From: Pseudomonadota bacterium
Lineage (GTDB): Bacteria > Pseudomonadota > Gammaproteobacteria > Steroidobacterales > Woeseiaceae
DNA: 64,000 nucleotides
Direction: 5' to 3'
Assembly: GCA_022563255.1 (NCBI GenBank)
Contig: JADFNS010000008.1
Location: 1 to 64,000 of the forward strand
The notes under the pieces were generated by a model. The model made no database searches, was not told the DNA's origin, and worked only from the letters and a program-made list of their open reading frames with translations. The position numbers were made by a program, and so were the translations under genes. Shown here piece by piece: positions 34,770-44,242 of the stretch. Each line of letters begins with the position of its first letter. The stretch's first letter is position 1.

Positions 34770-37097
34770 ATGATGGGTGCCGACGTGCTGTCGATCATGT
34801 TTCGTGCCAGCGTACTAGTGCTCGCGGGCGGTCTCGCGGCGCAGCATAGCAGGGTTCCGTTAAGCCCGGAGCAGAGCTTGCTGCTCTTCGCTGTGCTTGC
34901 GTGTTTACTGTTAATTCGCCGCGTTCGCGGCGTCGGATTCGTGTTGCTCGGGTTCGCGCTTTTCATGCAAGCGGGGACCGTCATCGTCGACGCCCGGCTG
35001 GCGCCGAAGTTTGCGGGTGACAGCATGCTCACCCGGGTGCGAATCGTCGATTTTCCCAGGTTCGGCGGCGTTTCGGTCACGATGATCGTTACGCCGATCG
35101 ACGATGCGCGCATGCCGGCCCGGTCGCGCGTGAGTTGGTATGAGCCGCCCAAAATGCCCGTTATCGGCGATGTGTGGGAGCTGGAGCTGCGGCTGCGACG
35201 GCCCCGGGGCTATAGCAATCCGGGCGCATTCGATCTGGAAGCGTGGATGTTTCGCGAGAAGATTCACGCTGCCGGTTACGTCGTCAACGGCAAGCGTAAT
35301 CGTCTGCTCGAATCTGGAGTGCTGTCCGGGAGGGATGAATTTCGCCTCGATTTCGTGTCGCGGGCACAAAATGCCAGTCGCAATCGTGACGCAGCGGCGG
35401 TGCTTGCGGCGATAGGGGTCGGTGCCCGGCATTTATTGACCCGCGACCAATGGAAGCGGTACGCGGCGACCGGGACCAGCCACCTGATGGCGATCTCAGG
35501 CCTGCATATTGGCCTCGCGGCAGCGGCGGCGTTCGCGTTTACGGCGTTTTTGTCGGGTGGCCTGCGCCTGCCCGGAAATCATCTCGACCACGCCATCGTC
35601 GGTGGCGTCGTGCTGGCCGTAATGTACGCGTTTGTCTCCGGATTTGGCGTGCCTGCCCGGCGTGCAACGATCATGCTCGGCATCGCGGCGCTGGCGTTTC
35701 TTTGCCGTCGGCGGGCCGATCCGGTGCGCATAGTGGCGCAGGCCGCCTTGGGTGTTTTCCTGTTTGATCCGGTCGCGATCATGGCGCCGGGTTTCAATTT
35801 GTCGTTCGCGGCGGTCATCGTGCTGTTGTGGCTGGCGCGCCGATATTGGCGACCGCTCGCAGGCCAGCGCTGCTTTGCGAAGCTGGTCGGCGTTGGTCGC
35901 CAGTTGTGCGTGATGCAGGGCATGTTATTGCTGGGACTCATGCCGTTGACGATCATGAATTTTCAACGCATCGCTTTTCTTGCGCCGGTCGTCAATCTGC
36001 TCACGGTGCCGATATTCAGTTTAATTACTGTGCCAACGGTGTTGGCGAGCATACTGTCGCGCGATATTCTCACAACAGCAAGCGCTGCCATGTTGCGCTT
36101 TTCTGCGCTGAGCGTCAGCGGTATCGAGGCCATCATTCGTGCGTTCGCGGCGCTGCCGATGGCGGATGTCACGATCGCCGAGATCAGTGCTACGGGATGG
36201 TGCGTTGTGTTCCTTCCGGCGCTCTGGGTCGTGTTGCCGCGTGGCTGGCCCGGACGCTGGGTCGCGGTATTGGCGGTATTCGCGATCGTGCTGCACAGAC
36301 CAGCGACACCCATGCGATCGTGCTTCGATGCGCACATACTCGATGTCGGTCAGGGGCTGGCGGTCGTCGTGCAGACAGCCGGGCATACGCTGGTCTTCGA
36401 TACTGGCGCCTCCTATCGCGGCGGCGGCAGTGTTGCGGAACAGGTCGTGCTGCCGTTTCTTCGCCACAAGGGCATCGATACTATCGACTGGCTTGTGGTT
36501 TCGCACGCGGACAACGATCATGCTGGCGGCGTTTCTGCGCTTGCGAGCCAGCTGCGTATCGGCCGCACATTTGCGGGGGAGCCGATACCGGGCACGGAAC
36601 TGGAAATCACAGACTGCGCTGCCGGACAGTCGTGGCGTGCCGACGCTGTCGAGTTTCGTTTCTTGCATCCGCCGCCCGATGTCCGTGGCCGCGGCAATAA
36701 CGCATCCTGTGTGCTCGCGGTCATTGCCGGTGAGCACCGCCTGCTCCTGACGGGCGACATCGAAGCAAGAGCGGAGCGACGACTCCTTGTGGACGGCAGG
36801 TTGCAGCCAGCGGACGTCGTGCTCATCCCGCATCACGGCAGTTTGACTTCGTCCACCCGGGCCTTTGTCGACCGGCTGCGGCCAGGGCTGGCGATCGCGG
36901 CGGCGGGCTACGGCAATCGCTGGGGATTCCCGAAAGAGCGGGTCACGAAGCGCTGGGAGGATGCCGGAGCGCAGGTTCTCAATACCGCGACATCCGGGGC
37001 GATCAGTCTGCGAGTGTGCGCTGCGCAGGGGGTTAGCCAGCTGCGTGAGCAGCGCAGGCGGGCGTATCGATTCTGGCGGGATCCGGCGGATCTGTAA
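34770..37097 (+). CDS. comEC: DNA internalization competence protein ComEC/Rec2
   Basis: About 775 residues from ATG 34770; a TTG at 34743 adds nine residues but reaches into DUF2062. Order: N-terminal membrane part with an OB-like DUF4131 region, the Competence domain with GTSHLMAISGLHIGL and many helices (about 215-500), and a C-terminal metallo-beta-lactamase domain (DVGQGLAVVVQ, SHADNDHAGG, LTGDIE, LIPHHGS). It forms the inner-membrane channel for single-stranded DNA uptake; the C-terminal domain may degrade one strand. No other competence gene is in the window. Confidence 0.93.
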   Translation: MMGADVLSIMFRASVLVLAGGLAAQHSRVPLSPEQSLLLFAVLACLLLIRRVRGVGFVLLGFALFMQAGTVIVDARLAPKFAGDSMLTRVRIVDFPRFGGVSVTMIVTPIDDARMPARSRVSWYEPPKMPVIGDVWELELRLRRPRGYSNPGAFDLEAWMFREKIHAAGYVVNGKRNRLLESGVLSGRDEFRLDFVSRAQNASRNRDAAAVLAAIGVGARHLLTRDQWKRYAATGTSHLMAISGLHIGLAAAAAFAFTAFLSGGLRLPGNHLDHAIVGGVVLAVMYAFVSGFGVPARRATIMLGIAALAFLCRRRADPVRIVAQAALGVFLFDPVAIMAPGFNLSFAAVIVLLWLARRYWRPLAGQRCFAKLVGVGRQLCVMQGMLLLGLMPLTIMNFQRIAFLAPVVNLLTVPIFSLITVPTVLASILSRDILTTASAAMLRFSALSVSGIEAIIRAFAALPMADVTIAEISATGWCVVFLPALWVVLPRGWPGRWVAVLAVFAIVLHRPATPMRSCFDAHILDVGQGLAVVVQTAGHTLVFDTGASYRGGGSVAEQVVLPFLRHKGIDTIDWLVVSHADNDHAGGVSALASQLRIGRTFAGEPIPGTELEITDCAAGQSWRADAVEFRFLHPPPDVRGRGNNASCVLAVIAGEHRLLLTGDIEARAERRLLVDGRLQPADVVLIPHHGSLTSSTRAFVDRLRPGLAIAAAGYGNRWGFPKERVTKRWEDAGAQVLNTATSGAISLRVCAAQGVSQLREQRRRAYRFWRDPADL

Positions 37098-37177
37098 ACA
37101 CGAAAAAGCACGGCTTTCGGCGAGAATTCTAAAGCCCTACACTGTATATTTCCATTTTCCTCTACGTTCAGGTTGTT

Positions 37178-37792
37178 ATGGTTGAGATCGTAAAATCCGG
37201 CGGCTGGCTAATGTTGCCCATCATCCTGTGTGCGATCATCGCGATGGGAGTTATTCTCGAGCGATATTGGACGCTGCAACAGACCCGGGTACTGCCGGAA
37301 GACCTGACCAGCAAGGTCTGGGGATGGGTCAAGAAAGACCAGCTCGATCAAAAGCAGATCCAGACCCTGCACCAGGGGTCGGCGCTTGGGCAGATTCTTG
37401 CCGCTGGTCTGGTCAACAGGGATCGTGAACGGGTTGTCCTGAAAGACGCGATCGAAGACACGGGCCGTCATGTGGTGCACGAACTCGAACGCTATCTTGA
37501 GATGCTGGGCACGGTCGCCGCGATTTCGCCGCTACTCGGGCTCCTGGGTACCGTCATCGGCATGGTCAAGGTATTTGCGGCGATTACGACCCACGGTGTG
37601 GGCAATCCGACGGTGCTCGCCGGAGGCATAGCGGAAGCGCTGATCACGACGGCCGCAGGACTGACGGTCGCGATTCCGGCGCTGATTGGCTATCGCTATT
37701 TCCGCACGCGCGTGGATACGCTGGTTATCGAGATGGAAAAAGAGGCCATCAAGCTGGTCGAAGCGCTGCACCGGCGCAGCGAGAAAGGCTAG
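37178..37792 (+). CDS. exbB: ExbB/TolQ/MotA-family proton channel protein
   Basis: 204 residues. Three membrane helices: SGGWLMLPIILCAIIAMGVILERY near the start, and two in the second half with MLGTVAAISPLLGLLGTVIGMVKVF and GIAEALITTAAGLTVAIPALIGY. With ExbD it makes a proton-driven motor. No TonB or TonB receptor is nearby; this exbB-exbD pair before msbA is a conserved arrangement in many gammaproteobacteria. Confidence 0.88.
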   Translation: MVEIVKSGGWLMLPIILCAIIAMGVILERYWTLQQTRVLPEDLTSKVWGWVKKDQLDQKQIQTLHQGSALGQILAAGLVNRDRERVVLKDAIEDTGRHVVHELERYLEMLGTVAAISPLLGLLGTVIGMVKVFAAITTHGVGNPTVLAGGIAEALITTAAGLTVAIPALIGYRYFRTRVDTLVIEMEKEAIKLVEALHRRSEKG

Positions 37793-37796
37793 GCCG

Positions 37797-38219
37797 ATGA
37801 AGTTAAGCCTGCGACCGAGGACGGAGCCGGAAGTGAACATGACTTCGTTGATCGACGTCGTTTTTCTGTTGCTGATTTTTTTCATGGTATCGACGACTTT
37901 TGTCAAGCAGTCACAGATTAATATCCGTTTGCCGCAGGCAGACAGTTCCAGGGTTGTTCCTGAGTTGCCGGACCAGATCGATATCATGATCACGGAAAAA
38001 GGGACGTTTCTGGTCAACGGCCGGGAACTCATCAACAATCGCCCGGAAACGATTCGCAACGCACTGCAACAAGTGGCGGCGGGTCGCAGCAAACTACCTC
38101 TGACGATCAGTGCGGACGCGAACGCGAAACATCAGCATGTTGTCACGGCGATGGACGTCGCCGGACGTCTGGGGTTTACGCAGATCAGTATCGCGACGGT
38201 CAATGATCCAGCCGAGTAA
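37797..38219 (+). CDS. exbD: ExbD/TolR-family protein
   Basis: 140 residues from ATG 37797, four bases after exbB. A short cytoplasmic start with EPEVNMTSLIDVVFLLLIFFM contains the single membrane helix and its conserved proton-binding Asp. A periplasmic domain follows. Partner of the ExbB protein before it. Confidence 0.9.
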   Translation: MKLSLRPRTEPEVNMTSLIDVVFLLLIFFMVSTTFVKQSQINIRLPQADSSRVVPELPDQIDIMITEKGTFLVNGRELINNRPETIRNALQQVAAGRSKLPLTISADANAKHQHVVTAMDVAGRLGFTQISIATVNDPAE

Positions 38220-38238
38220 TCTAAGAAATGTTGCTAAC

Positions 38239-39990
38239 GTGAAAGAGCGCATCGACCTCGAAATTCGAGTCGTCTACGGTCGCCTGTGGCACTACGTAAC
38301 GCCGCACAAACTGATCGGTTGCATTGCCGTTATTGGGATGGCGGCAACCGCCTTCATTGAGGCCGGGTTGGTTTTCCTGCTGCAGCCGTTGATGGACGAT
38401 GCGCTGGTTGCACAGAATTTGCAGACCGCGAGATGGATTCCTTTCGCATTCATGGCCATATTCGTGTTGCGCGGCATCTCCGGTTTCGCCACCGAAGCGT
38501 CCCTGGGCTGGATCGGCAGGCGCGTTATCAGTGACCTGCGAATCGAGGTATTCGGCAAGTTTTTGACCTTGCCGGTCGGGTTTTTCGCCGCTCATGCGGC
38601 GGGGCCGTTACTTTCCCGCATGACGTACAACGTCGAAATGGTCGCGGAGTCGGTCACGAGTGTCGTCACGATCGCAGTGCGCGACACATTAACCGTTATT
38701 GCGGCTTTCGCCGTGATGCTTTATCAGAGTCCGATGCTGACGATTTTTGTCGCAGTGCTGTTTCCGATAGTTGCTCTGATCGTTCGACTGTTGGGCATCG
38801 CATTTCGTCGTTACAGCGCGCGCATTCAGGATTCCATTGGCGAGGTGACGCAGGTCACCGATGAAATTATTCGCGGCAACTGGGTGGTGAAGGCTTTTGG
38901 TGGTTACAAGTACGAGCGCGATCGTCTCGCGGAAGTTGACGACAGGAATCGCCGGCAAAATCTCAAATTGATTCGTGTCCGCTCGTTTGGAGTGGCGGTG
39001 ACTCAAGTCGTGTTCGGCATCGGCATCGCACTCGTGATCTATATGGCAAGTCGACAGTCGATCGAAGGCGTACTTTCGCCCGGTCAGTTCATCTCGTTTT
39101 TTTCCGCAATGATGCTCATGCTGCAGCCGGTCAGGCGCATCACCAACGTCAATGCAACCTTGCAACGCGGCGTGGCAGCGGCGGACAGTTTGTTCATGAT
39201 CATTGATGAAGACGACGAAGACGATTGCGGCAGCGTTGAGATCGACAAAGTCAAGGGCGACGTCCGTTTCGAGAACGTCACGTTTTCCTATGACAAGGAA
39301 AATGCGCCGGTCATCGACGGAGTCAGCATCACGCTGGAAGCGGGCACGACGCTTGCGATCGTCGGGCAGTCAGGCAGCGGTAAATCGACGTTGGTCAGTT
39401 TATTGCCTAGATTCTATGAAATCGATGCGGGCGAGATCAGTATCGACGGCGTTTCGATTCGCGACTTTACGTTGGCAAGTCTGCGCAACAATATCAGTCT
39501 TGTCAGTCAGGATGTCGTCTTGTTCAACGACACCATTCGGAATAATCTCGCCTACGGCCAGTTGCGTTCGCATTCTGAGGAAGAGTTGATGCGCGCGGCC
39601 GAAGCTGCGCACGTACTGGATTTCGTGAACGATCTGCCGAACGGTCTTGAAACCATGGTTGGCGACAGGGGGGTGCTGCTGTCAGGCGGACAGCGGCAAC
39701 GAATCGCGATAGGCCGAGCGCTGTTAAAGAACGCGCCGGTGTTGATACTCGACGAAGCGACGTCTGCGCTGGATACGCGGTCGGAGCGTCGCATCCAGGA
39801 TGCGTTGAACGTGCTCATGAAAGACAGGACGACCCTGGTAATTGCTCATCGGCTGTCAACGGTTGAAAATGCGGATCGCATTATTGTTCTGGACGCAGGC
39901 CGGATCGTTGAGTCTGGTACACACGCCGAGTTGCTGGATCAGGACGGCCATTACGCGGCGCTGTACCGCATGCAGTTCACGGCGGAGTGA
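38239..39990 (+). CDS. msbA: Lipid A export ATP-binding/permease protein MsbA
   Basis: 583 residues from GTG 38239, which matches the family length; ATG 38203 would add 12 residues and overlap exbD. Six membrane helices come first (AATAFIEAGLVFLLQPLMDD in the first loop), then the ATPase domain: Walker A GQSGSGKST, Q-loop VSQDVVLFNDTI, signature LSGGQRQRIAIGRAL, Walker B LILDEATSALD. It flips lipid A-core across the inner membrane. lpxK and kdsB follow. Confidence 0.93.
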   Translation: MKERIDLEIRVVYGRLWHYVTPHKLIGCIAVIGMAATAFIEAGLVFLLQPLMDDALVAQNLQTARWIPFAFMAIFVLRGISGFATEASLGWIGRRVISDLRIEVFGKFLTLPVGFFAAHAAGPLLSRMTYNVEMVAESVTSVVTIAVRDTLTVIAAFAVMLYQSPMLTIFVAVLFPIVALIVRLLGIAFRRYSARIQDSIGEVTQVTDEIIRGNWVVKAFGGYKYERDRLAEVDDRNRRQNLKLIRVRSFGVAVTQVVFGIGIALVIYMASRQSIEGVLSPGQFISFFSAMMLMLQPVRRITNVNATLQRGVAAADSLFMIIDEDDEDDCGSVEIDKVKGDVRFENVTFSYDKENAPVIDGVSITLEAGTTLAIVGQSGSGKSTLVSLLPRFYEIDAGEISIDGVSIRDFTLASLRNNISLVSQDVVLFNDTIRNNLAYGQLRSHSEEELMRAAEAAHVLDFVNDLPNGLETMVGDRGVLLSGGQRQRIAIGRALLKNAPVLILDEATSALDTRSERRIQDALNVLMKDRTTLVIAHRLSTVENADRIIVLDAGRIVESGTHAELLDQDGHYAALYRMQFTAE

Positions 39991-39994
39991 CGCA

Positions 39995-41029
39995 GTGAGT
40001 GCAGCCTACCGATGGATACACCGCGTGTGGTACGAAGATGCGCCTTTCGGATGGGTGCTGTTTCCGCCGAGCCTCCTGTATCGGGCGCTAATGACACTGC
40101 GCTCGTTTTTGTACCGCTGCAAATTGATAAGAACGCACAAAGCCGCCGTTCCGGTCATCGTCGTTGGCAATATCACGGCGGGTGGGACCGGCAAGACGCC
40201 GGTTGTGATCTGGCTCGTGAACGAACTGCGTGCCAAAGGGTTCGTGCCCGGGATTGTCAGTCGAGGCTATGGCGGCAGCAAATCGAGCGCAGCAATGCGC
40301 GTCGACGTCGACAGTGATGCGGCCGTGGTTGGCGATGAGCCGGTGCTGCTTGCGAGGCGCGGGCAATGTCCCGTTGCGGTGGGTTCGGACAGGGTCAAGG
40401 CGGCGGCGATGCTCGTCTACGACGGTGTTGACGTCATCGTTGCCGATGATGGATTGCAGCACCTGCGCCTGCAGCGCGACTACGAGATCTGCGTCATCGA
40501 CGGCGCGCGAGGACTTGGCAACCGGCTATTGCTGCCGGCCGGACCGCTGCGTGAGCTGCCGTCGCGACTTGAGGAAGTGGATCAGGTGCTCGTGAACGGG
40601 TCGATTGAGAATGCCGGTCCCGATGTGACGACGGCGGAACAGAACGCGATGAGTTTCGAACTGCGCGCGAGCGATGCGGTCCGACTGAACGGGTCGTTGG
40701 CGCGCCCACTGGAAAGATTTTCGGATACGACTGTGCATGCCGTCGCTGGAATCGGGAACCCGCAGCGCTTCTTCGATTTGTTACGCAGCTACGGCATCCA
40801 GGTGATAGAGCACAGTTTTTCCGATCACGCACCGATACCAAAAGCGGAGCTGGAATATCGAGACGACTTTGAAGTCTTCATGACGGAGAAGGATGCGGTC
40901 AAACTGGGCCGTAAACTGGCCGATAAATTTTGGTATATCCCGGTAGATCTCTCTATGGATTCCGTAAATTCAGCGCCATTGATCGAGCAAATAGAATCCC
41001 GATTGCGCGATTGTCGAGATCGGCGATGA
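39995..41029 (+). CDS. lpxK: Tetraacyldisaccharide 4'-kinase
   Basis: 344 residues from a GTG four bases after msbA. The N-terminal amphipathic region (FPPSLLYRALMTLRSFLY) is followed by the Walker A GNITAGGTGKTP, SRGYGG, the metal-site residues in ADDGLQHLRLQRD and FSDHAPI. It phosphorylates the lipid A disaccharide at the 4' position on the inner membrane. The stop overlaps the kdsB start (ATGA). Confidence 0.95.
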   Translation: MSAAYRWIHRVWYEDAPFGWVLFPPSLLYRALMTLRSFLYRCKLIRTHKAAVPVIVVGNITAGGTGKTPVVIWLVNELRAKGFVPGIVSRGYGGSKSSAAMRVDVDSDAAVVGDEPVLLARRGQCPVAVGSDRVKAAAMLVYDGVDVIVADDGLQHLRLQRDYEICVIDGARGLGNRLLLPAGPLRELPSRLEEVDQVLVNGSIENAGPDVTTAEQNAMSFELRASDAVRLNGSLARPLERFSDTTVHAVAGIGNPQRFFDLLRSYGIQVIEHSFSDHAPIPKAELEYRDDFEVFMTEKDAVKLGRKLADKFWYIPVDLSMDSVNSAPLIEQIESRLRDCRDRR

Positions 41030-41778
41030 CGGAATTTGTGATTGTTATTCCCGCGCGCTACGCGTCGGTGCGACTGCCGGGCAAGGTGTTGCTGGAAATT
41101 GCCGGCAAGCCGATGTTGCAACACGTTTATGAGCGCGGCAAGGAAAGCAGTGCGGCCCAGGTTGTTATCGCGACGGACGATCGGCGCATTGCGGACGCGG
41201 CCAAAGAATTCGGGGCGACCGTGTGCATGACCGGGAAACACCACCAATCGGGCACCGAACGAATCGCGGAGGTCGCGGACTTGCTGGATTGGGACGATGC
41301 ACAGATCGTTGTGAACCTGCAGGGCGATGAACCGTCGATGCCGGCCGCATTGATCGATCAATGCGCTGCATTGCTGGACGACGAGAACTCCGACATCGCG
41401 ACCCTGGCTTCGCCTTTCCTGAACCGTGACGATTTCGAAAATCCCAATTATGTCAAGGTGATCTGTGATGACGTCGGTCACGCAATTTATTTCAGTCGGG
41501 CGGCCATTCCCTACGCTCGCGATGCGCAGCGCCTTGATCTCGCTATGGATGCTGCGCTACATCACCACGGAATGTACGCTTACCGCTGCGGTATTCTAAG
41601 ACGACTGGTGGCGGCTAAACCGTCGTCTGCAGAAGTTAGCGAGCAACTCGAACAATTGCGCGCACTGTCGCTGGGCATGAGCATTGCGGTTGGCATACCG
41701 TCGCGCAGGCCGGGTATCGGCGTTGATACTGAAGACGATTTGCGACGAGTCGCCGCAGAACTGAATTCGCCCGACTAA
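41026..41778 (+). CDS. kdsB: 3-deoxy-manno-octulosonate cytidylyltransferase
   Basis: 250 residues. It activates Kdo with CTP for addition to lipid A. PARYASVRLPGKVL, ATDDRRIADAA, SGTERIAEVA and VNLQGDEPSMP are family signatures. Its stop overlaps the last bases of the convergent aminotransferase gene. Confidence 0.95.
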   Translation: MTEFVIVIPARYASVRLPGKVLLEIAGKPMLQHVYERGKESSAAQVVIATDDRRIADAAKEFGATVCMTGKHHQSGTERIAEVADLLDWDDAQIVVNLQGDEPSMPAALIDQCAALLDDENSDIATLASPFLNRDDFENPNYVKVICDDVGHAIYFSRAAIPYARDAQRLDLAMDAALHHHGMYAYRCGILRRLVAAKPSSAEVSEQLEQLRALSLGMSIAVGIPSRRPGIGVDTEDDLRRVAAELNSPD

Positions 41779-43505
41779 TGCCTGGCGTTTGCGGGCAGCG
41801 AGAAAAACTGCAGGTCGCCGAGTTCGCCTTCCAGTGTTTCCAGCGGCTCGGGAGGATTATTTCCGAGCTTCTCGACCCATCGATTCGCCTCGGTCATGTA
41901 GTGATCGTAAAGTTGTTTGCGCAGCGCTACGGTTAGCGCAGCAGGCTTGTCATCGTCGCCACTCAGGGCGGCATCCAGCGAAAAAGATTGCAGCGTTGAC
42001 GCAGCGTGCTTGTGTGTCCAGGTGCCGCTGCACAAGTCGAAATCGTACAGGGCGAGAAACAGATGGCCATGACGAGCGACGAAGAGTACGGCGTCTATCA
42101 CGTAATCGGCTTCCGCGTCATCCATGACCCAATGCAATCCCACGCGGCACCAGCCGGGCTTGATGCCGCAGTAGCCGTGCTGCACGACGTCGCGATAACG
42201 TTCGGACGTATCGTGGTCGATGTTCAGCAACCGGTGGCCGTAGGGCCCGGCGCAAGAACAGCCGGCGCGGGACTGGATGCCAAAAAGGTCGTTGAGCAGG
42301 GCGGTGACGAACTTGTGGTGGAGATAGCTGCCGGTCGCGTTCTTGATATTAAAAGAGACGATGCCTACGCGTTGTGCGGGGTCCGGGTTACCCAGTATTT
42401 CGATGCCGTCTTCCGCGTTCCATTTGTCGAACGCGCGCGCGGTCAATTCGTGCTCTCGTGCAGCAATATATTTCACGCCGACCCGGTCCTTGATTTGAAA
42501 CACCAGTCCGGCTTTGAGTGTTTGTAACACTCCCGGCGTACCGGCTTTTTCGCGTTCTTCGATGTCGCTGATGAAGTCCTGACCTTGCAATCCGACGTAG
42601 TCGACGGTACCGCCCGCGCTGACGCTCGGCGGCAAGTCCCGATGGTAAATTCGTTCGTTGAAAATCAGCACTCCGCTGGAGCCGGGGCCGCCGAGGAACT
42701 TGTGCGGTGATACGAAGATGGCGTCGATCGACGGGTCTTCAGCGCCAACGGGTTCGGGATTCATGTCGATCTCGACGTACGGTGCGCTGGCGGCGAAATC
42801 GAAGCAGGCAATCGCGTCGTGCGCATGCAAAAGACTGGCGATGCGCCGCACGTCCGATCGCATGCCCGTTACGTTCGACGCGGCTGAAAACGATCCAATG
42901 CGAATCCGGTTTTGAAAGGTGGGATCCTGCAGCAGCGTTTCCAGGTGCGCCAGATCGATGTTACCGCTCGCATCCATGCGCACTTCGATGGTCGTCGCGA
43001 GCGATTCGCGCCAGGATATTTCATTCGAGTGGTGTTCGTACGGGCCGATAAAGACCACGGGCTGCGACTTCGCGAAAACGTCTTCAATATCCTTGCAGCA
43101 TACCTTCGAATCGCTTGCCGAGAGCATGTCGCAGATGTTCTTGCGTGTGACCGGTGGCAGCGCGACGCCGAGAAGCTGCTGCAGTTTATCAATGGCGCCG
43201 GTGGCGCCGGTTCCGCAGGCGATAATGCGTCCGCTCGGGCCAGCGTTGACAGAACGCTTGATGCTTTCCTCGGCTTCATGCAACAGTTGGCTCATGCTGC
43301 GGCCGGTGATGTCGTCTTCGGTGTGCGTGTTGGCATAAACACGTTGTAAGCTTTGCAAATACGCTTCGACGAACTTCAGGCAACGGCCCGAGGCTGTGTA
43401 GTCGCAATAGGACATCAACCGCTCACCAAAGGGCGTTTCGAAAGTTGAGTCCACCCCAACGATTTGTTGGCGAAGATAGGTTGGATCCAGCGGTTTGTTC
43501 GTCAT
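41775..43505 (-). CDS. Class V aminotransferase-fold PLP enzyme (cysteine desulfurase-like)
   Basis: 576 residues from ATG 43505; the longer frame upstream has no family features. The PLP lysine lies in SPHKFLGGPGSSGVL. HHSNEISWRE and the Asp of CFDFAASAPY are the other PLP contacts. QSRAGCSCAGPYGHRLL near residue 430 carries Cys residues where cysteine desulfurases hold their active Cys. A C-terminal extension of about 100 residues after the fold ends in LQFFSLPANARH. It may be a desulfurase or lyase; the substrate is not readable from sequence. No Fe-S scaffold gene is near. Confidence 0.78.
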   Translation of the reverse strand: MTNKPLDPTYLRQQIVGVDSTFETPFGERLMSYCDYTASGRCLKFVEAYLQSLQRVYANTHTEDDITGRSMSQLLHEAEESIKRSVNAGPSGRIIACGTGATGAIDKLQQLLGVALPPVTRKNICDMLSASDSKVCCKDIEDVFAKSQPVVFIGPYEHHSNEISWRESLATTIEVRMDASGNIDLAHLETLLQDPTFQNRIRIGSFSAASNVTGMRSDVRRIASLLHAHDAIACFDFAASAPYVEIDMNPEPVGAEDPSIDAIFVSPHKFLGGPGSSGVLIFNERIYHRDLPPSVSAGGTVDYVGLQGQDFISDIEEREKAGTPGVLQTLKAGLVFQIKDRVGVKYIAAREHELTARAFDKWNAEDGIEILGNPDPAQRVGIVSFNIKNATGSYLHHKFVTALLNDLFGIQSRAGCSCAGPYGHRLLNIDHDTSERYRDVVQHGYCGIKPGWCRVGLHWVMDDAEADYVIDAVLFVARHGHLFLALYDFDLCSGTWTHKHAASTLQSFSLDAALSGDDDKPAALTVALRKQLYDHYMTEANRWVEKLGNNPPEPLETLEGELGDLQFFSLPANARH

Positions 43506-43755
43506 GCTGGCTATAGTATGCAGTATTCTTAACGTATGCGAACCGGGAAAAATCAAACCGCGAAGCTTCTCAGGGAATATACGGCGTTGGCGTCCACATA
43601 CGATCGGCGGTGGTCGGCTTATATCGCCGCGTGATATCTGCCGACGCAAACATTCAGCGGCATTGAACTGGAACAAAGCCTGGTTCTGGGGTCTGATGAC
43701 GGTCCACGCCACGCCGGCTTAAAAATTGGGGCCGAAATCCTGCTAACATTTACTG

Positions 43756-44235
43756 ATGGCTGATAAGCGAACGACAAGCGTACTATTTGTCTGCATGGGC
43801 AATATTTGCCGGTCCCCAACCGCGGAAGGCGTATTTCGACATTACGTTAACGAGGCGGGACTTGCCGAGCAAATCCACATCGACTCCGCGGGCACTCATG
43901 CGTATCACATTGGTGAGTCGCCGGATCGCCGCGCGAACGCGGCAGCAGAGCGGCGTGGCATTTCACTCGCTGACATTCGCGCTCGCCGCGTCACGAACGA
44001 TGATTTTGCAACATTCGATTACATCATCGCGATGGACGAAGACAATCAGGAGCGCCTGCTCGAAAGGGCGCCCGACGAGCACCGTTCGAAGGTGCAGCTG
44101 TTTCTGAGCTACGCGTCAGTCGGCGAGACAGAAGTGCCCGATCCGTACTACGGCGGCGCCGCAGGTTTTGATCGGGTTCTGGACCTGGTCGAAGCAGCGT
44201 CCCGAGGCTTGCTCGAGACGCTGTCCAATCACTAG
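43756..44235 (+). CDS. Low-molecular-weight protein-tyrosine phosphatase
   Basis: 159 residues. The phosphate loop VCMGNICRSPTAE has the nucleophile Cys13 and Arg19 (CX5R). The general-acid Asp is in VPDPYYGG near the C-terminus. It is a cytoplasmic phosphatase; without an adjacent BY-kinase the target is unknown. It converges with rne, leaving a 7-base gap. The 250 bases upstream, shared with the divergent aminotransferase, must hold two promoters that I could not define. Confidence 0.92.
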   Translation: MADKRTTSVLFVCMGNICRSPTAEGVFRHYVNEAGLAEQIHIDSAGTHAYHIGESPDRRANAAAERRGISLADIRARRVTNDDFATFDYIIAMDEDNQERLLERAPDEHRSKVQLFLSYASVGETEVPDPYYGGAAGFDRVLDLVEAASRGLLETLSNH

Positions 44236-44242
44236 GGGACCG

